From the NCBI GenBank assembly GCA_039621445.1, contig CP154956.1, positions 27,162,667 to 27,226,666 on the forward strand: DNA of 64,000 nt, in the 5' to 3' direction. The notes under the pieces are model-generated. The model was not told the DNA's origin, did not search any database, and worked only from the letters and a program-made list of their open reading frames with translations. Within the stretch, counting starts at the first letter, position 1; every line of letters starts with the position of its first letter. The translations under genes were made by a program, and so were the position numbers. Shown here one piece after another: positions 38,601-51,193 of this stretch. The stretch comes from Euglena gracilis (lineage: Eukaryota; Euglenida; Euglenophyceae; Euglenales).

Positions 38601-41600
38601 GAAAGGAGGGAAAACATGACAAAAAAGCATCTGCTCGTCGTATCAAGGCTGGCCCTCTGGCAACTGGTGGCATCTCATTTCTTGGAGGACGGAAACCATG
38701 TCTTTGCTCAAGGATTCTGAGGCGGGTCCACTGAATGGAATTTCCATTAGTTGCAGCCAGAAAATTGCCAGCTGGGCCCAGGGTCACCCCAACTGAAGAA
38801 AAAAAAATCCTGTGGTGCTTCACCCCGATGTGGAAATGAGGACTTTGACTTTTTTTTTGCTGATTGTTCTCAAAAAAATCACAAGAGAGCAAAAAATGGG
38901 CAGTTTGGAAGGTTCACTTGCTGGGGCTACTATATAAGGGAGCTGGGGGTCTACTAGAAATTTTACTGGCCGATTTTGGACAATCAACCCCCCCCCCCCA
39001 GGGGACAAGCTAAGGCCTGACTGAAATACTTGGACGCTCTGGCTTCTGAACCTGAAATTTTGTGAATTTGTCATTATTCATGGCAATTTCATTAAATACC
39101 CTTTTTATCAACAAAAAAAATTGTGCGCCACAAACCAGAACACCATGCCATAGACAAGGAGTGCCATCAGGGGGGCCAGAGCGACAACGGAATTTGTCTT
39201 ACACCACTTTGGAGCAATCTGCTGACCTTTTTGTCCTTTCTTAAAATTTCTGTCCTTTCTCACCTCATCTGACATCTTTCGGTCTGAGCTCGCACAGCTG
39301 GGGGGGGGGGGGATGGCATGGGGAGGGGTGTCGGTAAGGCCCGTTTCGATGCAGAGCAATGCCAAACAATCCGCAGCGCAGGCGGCCTTCAGAATGACAT
39401 CTGAAAGCAAAACTCTCTCTGGGCCCGACCGCTACTCCTCCATTGGCACACAACCACCTTCCAAGCCACCACACTACTGTCAACCACGAAGGACACGGGA
39501 CAGCCAGCGCAGTAGGGCGGCGGCACACCGGACGGTGCCATTGAGGAGCGCCTCGTACCCGGCGTAGGAGTACCGGGCCCCCCAGTACATCCACGAGACC
39601 TGGGGCAGCGCCGTGAAGCACTGCCACTGGAAGGCGATGAGCGCTTGCCGCTCCTCCGGCGCGCCGTCCAGGTTGGTCAGGGACAGGAGGCCTGCGAAGG
39701 CAACGCCGGGGAAGGGGACCAAGCACCTCCGGAGAGACAATGGTTTTGGTGCTGGGGTCAGGGATTGCCGGGAATGGCCGGGAGTTGTCGGGATTTGTCG
39801 CATTTTGAATGCTAACGGTTGCATATTTGATCCAAGGCGAGCAACGTGTGGAACGCAATGCAGTGATCCCCAAAATCTTGTCGTCACTTCCTTTGTCTGC
39901 AGTGTGGGACTGATTTGGCACACACATGCGCAAACTTGACATCCCAAAACACGACTCATCAGTTTTTGGGATTGCATTGCACACCTCCCAATGGCAGCTG
40001 GACCATTCACAAAGGCAGGGCAAAAAGAAGGCACCCCAATGGCACCCCTAAAGGCCCTCCCTCCCCACCAGCCCAGCATACCCCCAGCGCTGGAGGACCA
40101 CCAGGCTCCCGACGGTAGGGTGGAACCTTCCCATCTACAGGGACTGCTGCAAAAATTAAAATTGAAGGTGGAAAAATATGGCAGCCTCAGCAGGGCGGTC
40201 CTCGAGAAAAATAAAAATCCAAACTCTGCTGTCTCAACGCATTCGACTAAAATCCACAGGAATGAATGGGAAAAAATTCAACATTTTGCGGCGAAAACAG
40301 GTCCACATTGGGGGAAAAAAATGATTCTTGGGAGCTTTAGACACCTGCTAAACCAGCAAAAACAACAAAAAAACAACAAAAACAATGCATTTTCAACTTT
40401 GGGGGGGGGGTTTCGGCAGACCGGCCCTTGGTCGGCCCTTTGGCCCAAGGGGGGGGGGGCGGTCCTTATGGAATAAAAAAAAGACTTTCCTGTCCCTTAA
40501 GGACCACCCTGGGACTCATCCAAAACGGTAGAAAAAAAATTGGCAGTTCAATGCAAAACAGGGGGAATGTCCGAAAACTTCCCAAAAATTTGGCGGTTGC
40601 ATCCCAAATGGTAGAAGACTCTTTGTGGCATTTTGCCACACCAATTTTTCCACGCCACTTTTGGTCATTGTCCATTCCCCCCCCCCACGGTGTAAGTCGT
40701 CCGAGCAAGGTGGACGAGAGTTCTGGAACATGGCATCGGAGGGGCCAGAAGACACGCACACGCCTCGGGGTGTGTGCTCACTTGGACACCCCAGCGACGC
40801 ATGCAGGGAGGGCAGTGGAGAGGGGTCCGGAAAGGCGCTGCTTGACGTGTCTGGCCAATTAGTCCCGGAAGGGTGATGCTGCAATGCAACTCGACCGGGG
40901 GTCGCCAGGCAAAGAAGACACGTGGAGAGTTGGCCATCTCACCACTGCAGGACCAAAACACACCAGAACAGCCACAGGCACAGCCACACACCCTGTTGGA
41001 CGGTGAAAAAGAGGAGCTCGTCGGCCAGCATCAAGGACAACATCGGATCCATGCCGGTGTCCCCGATGGATCCCAAAAACGTCGCGTGGTGCGATCGCCC
41101 TCGATCCATTGCTTCAAGCATGGTTTGCCAACTTGTCGCTTCCCATCACCCCGCCAGTAGGTAAACAGATGGGCAGTCGCAATCCCCATTCACAAGGCGC
41201 ACACGCGCTACACACGCGCACCCAAAGAGGGCACTGCCTCCCTGGGCCGGCTGGACCCCCTCTTCCCCCCCCCCCCCCCCGGCAGGAGACAGCGGCCCGG
41301 CCCGGTCCTCCAGGCCGCGGGCCACCATGGCGCTGTGCCACGCCGTCTGCCGCTGCCCGCTGGCGGCCGTCGCTGTCTCGCACATCCCCTCCAGCACCGC
41401 CTCCTCCGCCGGCCGCAGGGCCCGGGGCCGCCCACCCGTCCCGGTCCGGGGAACCCAGGAACCGCAGCGAACCGGAAAACGGGCGGAAATGCGATCGGTG
41501 TTGTGTCCATCTGCTCCGGAGGCAGACACGACACGTGTGTCGGAGGACCAATCAAGAACCCTTGGGGGGCCCAAAGACAAAAACAAACTGCCTCAGAAGT

Positions 41601-44600
41601 AAACCGGTTTAGAGCGCCGGGCTGACCCACTGGGGGCAGAATGGGCGTTGGTGGGCATTCAACCCTAAGCAACCACCCCCATAGCGGCTGGCTTTCCCAG
41701 TAAAGGTGCCGGTGGAAGCTTGATGTAACTGTAGAGGAGCTTGCGTGGTCATTTGACACAGTCAACCCTCCAAAAAGGCACAAAAATGGGATAATGCGAC
41801 TGGGGTCAAATTTGTTTGAAATTACCTTTCTGTTGTCCCTAACAGGATATTAGGAGAAAACTGGGCGGCGTTGGAACATCATTTGAACCCGCAAAGAACA
41901 CCCATTCAACCACTTGAGTCTGCAACTTGGCTGCAAACCCCAAATTTTCTACCGTGCCACCGTGCTCTTTTTTTTACCAACCTCTTCCATTATATCTTTC
42001 TTGCCACACAAAAATCAAACACCGAGGTTCCTTCCCACCAACGTGGGAATGAAGGCTCGAGGGTCCTTTGCATCAAAAAGGCACCCTCTCGCCCCAGACA
42101 ACCCTGCCGGACCCATCCTACGTGCCTCAATAGTGGGCATCCCAGGGAGGAGTGGGTTTGAATGCAGCCCAAAAGAAATCCAGCCACGAAAATGAACTGG
42201 CGAACAACGTGTGCCGACAGGGCTGTCTGTTGTGCCGAACACGCCGCTGCCTGGTACTCCGTGCCGACCCCTGAGCGGATCCGCACCGTTCAGCAGCATG
42301 GCCACCGCGATCAGCATGCCGGCCACCGACGGCACCGCGGCCACCACCTGCGCAGACAGGGAGGGGGGGGGCAGCCGGTGACCGGGCATCCACCGCAATG
42401 GAGGTCGAATTCCAAACGGACCATGGCGAGATTCCCATATTGAAGATGTGCTGGCATAGGGAGTGCATGCCGCTGAATGAAAATTCCTTGGTGGAGTGCC
42501 CCAACCTCGAGAATCAGATGCTCTTGAACAAATGGCTCCCCGGCGCTGAGAACAGACTTCATTTAGTGCGACACAGAAAATTTTTTTCTGTGCTGCGTGC
42601 GCCACGGCACCAGAAATTTTGTGACCGCGTGCGCCGCGAAAGATTTCTTTCTGTGTGTCGTGCCGCGGAAGCGCCGCGTGTAGCCATCCCACCCTGTCCG
42701 TGCCGCGACAAAAAAAAGCATGTGCCGTGGGTGCATTGTTGGTGCGCCATGACAGCGTTTCAGGTGCGACGCGGGTGTGTCGCGGCAAAAACTCGATTGT
42801 GCGCTGCGGAATTTTTTTTTGCGCTGCGGCAAACTTCGCCGCGGCGCACTAAATTCAAATAAATCTGGCTAAGAAGAGGATTTGGAAGGATGTCAGTTAT
42901 GGAGAACCCGGAGTCCAACCCCACAAGCCACCGATTCGTTGTATTTAACAAATGAAAAAAAAAATACATCCCCAAAAAATCACTCATCAACGGGGGGGAG
43001 CAAATAAAACCAGAATTACACCAGAGTTACTCACCACCTGGCCAGGTGGACCAACAAAGAGGACTGGTGTAAGCGGTCCCTGCCCACTCACCACGCAGAA
43101 AACTGGGCCAGAAGCGAAGTTAGCGCCGGTCATAAACAGACAAGAATCCTTATTGCAATTAAGGGTAAAACCAAATAAAACCAAATTCTTGTCTTTGATA
43201 GAGTTGGGGCGCAGACCAAAGTACAGCAGCACCACTGCGATGGCAATACCCGCTCAACGACTGTTGGGCGCGCATTAAAAACCAAAGTAAGGAGCGGTGC
43301 ACCAGCCGTCGGTTCCAGGGGGTTTCTTGGCTTATAGGTTGGGGGGCTCGGCTGGAAACGGCACCAGTGGCCGTGAGAACAGTTCCGAGGTTGTGGATGT
43401 GAAAGTGGCGGTTGTTGCAGCGACAAAAGCACTCACCACGTCAACGGTATACAAACATTTTGCATGTAAAGAATCAGTTGTAGAAATAATTGAGACAGCT
43501 GCTTGGGGGGGGGGATAAACATGCACGTTGATTCTTAATTGACCACGCCAAACTTATTCAGAATCCAATGAAGCATAAAATATGCTAACCTTTGGGAAAA
43601 AATTGAAAAAGGACTTTCGCAAAATGGAAATGGTACAGATGGAAATTTTCCAGAGGACTACTGACCAACTGCTTTCTGACAAGGGAACCTTCGTCGAGGT
43701 GCAAAGAACCACATGGTGGGAACAACGAACCAGGCTCGAAGGCACGGTACACGACGGACTCGGGTAAAGCAAGCACCAGGAGCCACCCAACCTCCACCTC
43801 CACGGTACGCACAACGTATCGAGCTGGGGTGCCTGGAACACACATGCACGCATGCGCACACCACGCACGCACACACGCATGCACGCATGTAAGCACATGC
43901 AGGCGCGTGCGTACACAAATGCACACGCACCCGGCGCACACAACAACATATAATTGCACACAACAATTCTATACATCCTCCATATGCATGCGAGCAGGCA
44001 GATGAAATATTGCACAAGGATTCAATGCAGGGTACAGCATACTACCTCCATGGCACACCAGAGGCATTTGTAGTCCATGTCCAGGTGTTGCCGCCGTTGC
44101 CGCACTGCAGCTCCAGCAGTGTCTCCCCCAAGCTGGCCAGCATTGCTGTCCCCAGCTGGTCCACCCGCAGGCGAGAGTTCCCTGGGAGGGCCAGCAGGAA
44201 CTGGGTGGTCCGACTCTGGTGGTGGGCAGGCACCTATAGTCAAGCCCAAAAATTCCCCATTTTTGGCCATTGTAGGCCATTTAAGGCCATTTTAAGGTTT
44301 AGGTGGGGTTCTGAAAATCATAATTTTGCGTCATTTTTTGTCCCGAAAACTTTACGCAAGCCTTCTCTTCTTCAGCAAAAAAGAAATGTACATCCAAAAA
44401 AGCATGCGAACAATTACCGATTCTTTATTAGGCAGATTCTTTAGTTTCCCTTCCCCTCGCAAGTGTCCCCATTGCAACGATTTCGAATGATTTGCGACGA
44501 TTTGGGACGATTTGCAATGATTTTGGCTGTTTTGATGACCACTCTGACATTGTTTGCCCTCAGTGATAATGAGGAGTGGAAAGAGAAAGCTTATGCACTT

Positions 44601-47600
44601 TGCTTGCAAATTCTCTCACCAGTGAGTGCTCCCCTGCAAAGCCATTGGAAACCGACAGGAGGGAATTACAAGGAAAAAATTGATAAAGTTTGGGCATTGT
44701 ATCAAATTTTTGTTTATCATAATTTTTGTTCGCGCTGTACGAATTTATAGCAGCGAAAATTTTCAGAAAAAACGCTGGACAAATGTTAAAAAGTTTCTCT
44801 TTGCACCCAGTTTTTTGTACTTTGTGAAATCTACACCATTTTGCAGGATTTCTGAAAGATGATGCTGTTGCTGGTGAAATTCAATTTGATTTTGGCATTG
44901 TTTTAGCCATTTGGGCCTTTTTGGCATAAATGAGAGAGGATGGCAGAGATCAAAGGGCAAAGCTGAGAGCAATTCCTCTTCTCCATGTTTGTTTTCCCCT
45001 TTAGGAAAACTTAATACTAAACAGAAAACCCATTTGATCATTCGGCGTGATTATTTGCGATTTTGGAAAAGGTTATGCATGGTGATGCATGTGGGCTGGA
45101 AGGGAAACCCACCATTCGGACCCTGGCCAACATATTGGGGAGGGGGGCACACCATCCAAAATGGGGACCTGCTGGTTGGTCCAGATCACATGGCAGCAAC
45201 CACTCCCACGCGGATGGGAAAGAACAGGACACAGCAAAATAGAATGTTCCGCAACCATCCCAAAACTAAGACGCCAAACCAAGAAGCTGGGGTGATGATG
45301 AGATGATGGGGGGGGGAAACCAAACACAGAACGACATACAAACTGTACATTTTTGATGTTGCACCAGCTGTACTTGTGATATTAGGTTTTTCAATGGAAT
45401 AAACCCGCACACACAAGCAGACTGAAATTGACCAACCCAGGGGGAGGAGGGTTCGGAGCGCCCCGGAGTGCCGGAGAAAGCAAACAATTCCCAAAACTTT
45501 ACCAAACAAACATTAAACCCCCCCTCCCTAATAGAAGCGCGGATGCGCTTTTACCGGACTTGGCAGAGGGTGCGATTCTATTTGGACCCTTCCTGCCCAA
45601 CTTTTGTTGATTTCCTTTAGAAATCCCATCAAAATGGGGGGTGCGTTTGTAATGGACCGCCGCCGCCTCCAACCGCAGGGGGTGCGCTTTTATTTAGACC
45701 TGCGCTTGTAGCGGCCCACGCTTCTATTAGGGCGGGGGGGCGGGTTTACCCCCCCCCCGGGGTGGATGAGGGCCCGTCTAGTCGTGGGCCAAAATCAGTC
45801 AGCCGAGTGCCCAGGCACCTTTTGCTATTGGCTGTTTTGTGCCTTCTGCTTTTAGCTCTGTGGGGGGGGGGGTTGTATCTGGGCATCTTGGTGCACCCAA
45901 ATCCACCCATGCGCCCGCCCACCCCGGGTGGGTGGGGTGGCACTGCTGTAAGTCTCCCAGTGGAAGAAGTTACCTCTCTTCACAAAGGATTGGTCCTTGA
46001 CCCCACTGCTGCACTTCTGTGTAACAAGAGGAAAATTGGCGCATGTGGTGGTCAGGGCGGCGTGCATCCAGCCGCTGTGCGGAGCAGGGAAAGTGTGGTG
46101 GCAGGGGTTGGCCAGTAGGCATCGTCCAGCAGCAGGAACAGCACGCTGCTGTCGAAGACCATGGAGCTGAACATCCCCTGCAGCCGGTCCCCGACCAGGT
46201 CCACGGGACTCTGCACCGCCAGCACCCCCACGACGTCGCCTGCGGTATGAGGCGCTGCCATGGGCTTTCGTCCGGAGGCTGAAATTTCCTTCCGCTGGCA
46301 GACAACGCCACATGCGCCGATACCACCTCACCCCCATGGGGGAGTTGTCGTCTGACAAATCAGAGAGTTCCCACAAACGATGCCTTCTCAGGCGGGGGGA
46401 CAACAGAAATCCTCTACATGTCACACCGGAGGAATTGACAGCTGGGGTGGTCATCATGATTGTGAGCTGGGCCACATTCGCCGGGTACAGCACCACGCGG
46501 GGCAGCGGGATGCCCGATGGTGAGCGTCGTGTTCTGTGCGGGAGAGAGAGACTTCTCCCTGCGCCATCTGTGCCTTTCCTGGAGTGGACAATGACTGTTT
46601 CGGTGATGATTATCAGGCTGAAGAGAAGGAGTTGGATGTTGTCCAACTTGTACCTCCCTTGTGAGGGATGGACATCATAACTAATTTTCTTGTCATTGGG
46701 GATGGGCCTCATTCCTCGTGAAAAATTGTCATGACCACCCCACAGTTCCCCACAGTACCCACCCCCACCCCCCCACTCATACCCCCCCCGCAATACCAGG
46801 TTTTGGATAGTGCTGAGCTCTTATTGTGAGTGCCCTCGGAGATGTCAGGGTCATTGTCCCGCGACCCCGACAATGATTATGAGGGCGATTATCGGGGTCA
46901 CGTTGGCCTGAGCCGCATTGTTTTGTGGCCATATCTCGGGGTAGGCTCATGATTTGATCTGTTTTGGGATGCCATGAGAATGAAATGTGGATGTATTTGC
47001 ACCTTGTGTTGTTTTTCAACAGATCAAACCATCAGTGGCGATGAACCTGCGACAAATTTGGGTGCAAGTCTTGTTGACGGATGTTTTCTTAAGCTGGAGG
47101 GGACCCAGGACCTTGTTTCCTCAGCTTGCAGCTGCCAACCGGGCAGTGAAGCTCCCACAGGGGGGAGTCCGCCGAAAAAAAATTGAGATTTCTTTTGAGC
47201 AAGTTAAGGTTATGGGATCTCCGTGGGCACTCACAATGCAACTCAAAATCAGAGCTCAGCACAATTCAAAACCTGGTATTGTGGGGGGGGGGGTGAAATA
47301 AAAAAAAATGATGAAAATGATGAGATGAAAAAAAAAAACGGAAATTTGTGTGAAGACAGAAAAAGCAAATAAAACTGTTCAAATCCGATGTTATTTGAGC
47401 ACTTTGGCAATGGACACACTCATTGGGAAGGAAATACAACGGGATGTAGGGTGTATATCCGCTGAAGGTGGCGGGATATCCATCACTGCTGACCTGGGGA
47501 ATGTGGATAAGTGTGTGCGAGCTCGTGTGTGTGCTCGTGCAACCTGAAATGTGTGCACCTGCACACACACCAGTTTGTGGTGTCCACTGCGATATAAATT

Positions 47601-50600
47601 GGGCATGAGTCTTTTGGAAAAAAACAAAACAAAACAAAAAAGAGGTGATCTTCTTGGGAAGCATCGCATACCTCGTAAGATGCTACCTCCGAGGGAAAAT
47701 ACATGGGTTGTGAGACATTTGCGCAAGGTGCACAGATATAGCGAACGTTCGAGGCATTAGAAGCAGGGGCCTCTCTGAGTGCGTCAAATACCAAACCTTC
47801 CAACAGCAAAATGACAGCAACAATACGAGAATATTTTCATTGGGTTGCTTTACTCAAGTTTGAAATACCCCCCCCTTTGCCCACCAACCAGGTTCCAACA
47901 ACCCCCCACCAGGGGGGGGGGTTGGTCATACATGCCCCCAACCTACAGACCACCCCCGACCAGGGGGCGGTCAAACGGCCAGGTGCCAAAAAAAGCCCAA
48001 TTTTCAGAGCCACCTACAACCTCCGAACAGGGGTTGGCGGGTCGTACGCCCCCTCCCCCACCTGCAACCCCTGAGCTGGGCGGCCATTGTTTTGAGGTGG
48101 TCGGTAGGCAAAGGGGGGGCAAGGGGGAAATGGTGACCTTTTGCCACTAAAATGACTGCAGAAGCCATGTACTTCTTATGACTAATGATTGTAGACAGCC
48201 AAAGAGACCAGGTTGCAACTCTTGGTCTTTTCTTTGCTGTCACGTCCAGGAAGAAATCAATTGATGGATCGTTCGTTCCATAGATCAATAGCCTCAAAAA
48301 GAGTTCAAAATAGGGTTCATCCGGGGCTGAATTGGCCAATCCGGGGGAGGAGTTCCCTGAAGCACCTGGACAGCCAGGCAGCATTACCCCCGGGGGGGGG
48401 GGTCGGATCTGGTTGCCTTGGAGTGCCCGGGGGGGTTAAAATCTAGCCTGGTTTGAGGTTCACTTAATAATAAAGGACATCATGTTGATAATAAGCTTCG
48501 CTTTCACAAACGGGAGGGGGGGACAATTGGGGGTCCAGAAAATTGATGCCGAAAAATTTGGAGGCGGCAAAATTGGGCAAACTCCTCAAAAGTGCCTTGA
48601 AAACTTTGACAATTCCTGACGACGTCCAAATGTGTTTGGGGAGCTTTGACAGCTTTGATATTTGTTTGGGTTTGGATAGACGTTTGGGTTTAGACCCTGT
48701 TGCGTGCAAGAAAAGATGGGCATAGGGTTGGTGACCATATTGCGCAGAATAAACCAAGGTGGTAGTGTTTAGACCAGGGGGAGGTGCACCAATTGCCCTT
48801 CAACCAGGACTATTGGAACGTTTTCAGCTAAATCAAGTGGAGTTGAACCAAATTTTCTCCCATGCACTGCCATTCCGAAGACTGGAGCCTTGTTGGTTGG
48901 GAAAATTGCCAGAGGAGTGGGGAGAGTGTGTCTCAAGGCCATATTTACTCTTCCGCTGGATGCAAATTTTAGAAAACCCCAACAGGGTCAGGGAAGGGGA
49001 TTTTGAATTTGAATTACTCACCTGAATGGGGGGTCCCAAGACGCATGTTTAGAGAAAGAAAAATCAAATCAAAAGCAAAAAAAAATCCGGGATGCAAGAA
49101 GCACATAAAGACAATGCCAATAAAACCCCGAGAGGCATCTGGCTGACAACTGAGTATGCTGTGTAGGACCTGAATGGCTGTACAAACCTAAAGAAAAAGG
49201 ATGGCAGGTGTGAGCACACAGGGGATTGTGTGCTACAAAACACCCTTCTCCTCAAACCTTACCACCTTTTGGTGCAGCTTGCTTGGCATCATTTCATACA
49301 CATACTTACAGACATACATACATACATACATACATACATACATACATACATACATACATACATACATACATACATACATACATACATACATACATACATA
49401 CATACATACATACATACATACATACATACATACATACATGCATACATACATACATACATACATACATACATAAATACACACATGTATATGTGTATATGTT
49501 TATGTATGTGTATAAATGCACTGACATAAAAATAATTGCAGATTGCCAAGAGACGTTTTCACATTGCACACGGATCGACAGCATGTGACAAAGGCGTGGT
49601 TATGCAAAAATATTTCCACATCCTGAAAGGGATATTGACGCTGTGTGTCTCCAATGGAGTTTCTTTTGTTTCTGACAACAAGCAAGCCATAAGAAGATCA
49701 CTTCAATCAGAATGCCGCCCCAGGATTATTGCCAGTGAACTCGTGGAGGGTGGCCAGGGGTTCGAACACTCCTGCCGACCTCACACCACACGGTGATGAT
49801 GAGCGGTGTCGCCGCAGGCATGCTGGCCATCCCCCAGCCCGCAAAGTGGCTGGGGCACACCCGACGAACAGGTACATGTCCAGGGCGTCCTTGTACGCCC
49901 TCGTCACCGCCCAGAGGTGGCGCCGGAGGAGGTCCTGGGCCGCGCGGTCGTCCGCCACGGTGGCGAGGGGCAGCGGGGAGTCCGCTGTGGGGAGAGGGCC
50001 ATGGGCAACCGCCTGTGGTGTGCTGCCCAAGAGGAATAAAGCACTGGGAGCGTGTCTGGGGGCCACTTCTGGAGGAAAAATGTTAAGGTGCGGGAAAACA
50101 GAATAAACAGTGAAGCACAGCCTTCAGTGAAACCCTTTTCCCCCAGGGGAAACAAACCGTTGACCTATCCACTGCATTCCTCTAGCCCTCCATCTCACAC
50201 CCACTGATTTCTGGTCTGATATCCCTCTGTTCATTCCCCATCCCCGAAGCTGTTGAGCAAGGAGGCAATTGTCCAAAAAAAAAGCACTAAACTTTTTAAG
50301 ATATTCCTGAAACCTCTGCGATGGGTGCTGAAAAGGTTTACTGACGGGGGATGGTGGAAATGAGTGATTCGAACAGCCCCAAAAGCCCTTCGTTCCTGAG
50401 GACTCTGCCTGAATCCTGGTTACATACACCCATGGGTGCCCGGGGAAACCAGGCGGCGCACACTGTCGTCGAGCAGGATGGCGCTGGCCATGAGGCCCAG
50501 GCGGGTGACGATGGAGCGGTTCGCCTGCCGGAGGAGGTTGTCCGCCAGCACGTCCACCGCCCGCCAGATGGCCGTGTCGCAGGACTGCGCAACGTCCTGC

Positions 50601-51162
50601 GCCTGCGCGGGGCGCCAACCCGGAGGCACCCAACCGCAGCTCTCAGGGCCGTGGCCAACATAAGGCCAATGCAGAGCAACAAAAGGTGTGGTCTGGCCAG
50701 GGGGTGTTTATTGGACAGGGGGGGGGTACGGGCCCAAAAGTGCCAAAGGCAGGCTGTCTCGTTCGAGCCCATTCGAGGTGCTTGGACAAAGAGCAGCACC
50801 CAAAACTGATTTGCCTTTCAGAGATTGTTCGACTTTGGTGCGGAATGTCAACTTTCTTGCTCTTTCTTTCACAATTCCACCTCCTCTGATATAATACAAT
50901 ACCGTGTCTGCCCCCATCTTTCACACCACATGGGGGAGTGTGCGGCATAAGGATTCAGGAAATGTTGCAGGAAATCAGAAAATTTCAGAACAAAAAAAGC
51001 AAAGAAAATCACACAGCAAATGAAAATCAAAATAATTAGATGGGTGCAAGCGGTTGGGTTGATTCCTAGATTGCTGGATAGTATTGCTCATGCCTTTTCT
51101 TCCTCGTTGATTTCTTTCATTTATAAATCATGGTTAACAGCCACGCAACGCAGCAGGAAAGG

Positions 51163-51193
<31 letters not shown>

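Noticed and set aside
42540-42860. Open frames in a gtgccgcg-rich stretch
   Set aside because: Degenerate simple repeat (gtgcgccgcg and ttctgtg words); frames open on both strands with no domain.
48543-48725. Plus-strand 60-codon frame with a helical translation
   Set aside because: On the opposite strand to all genes, no splice signals, lies in repeat-like sequence, no family recognised.
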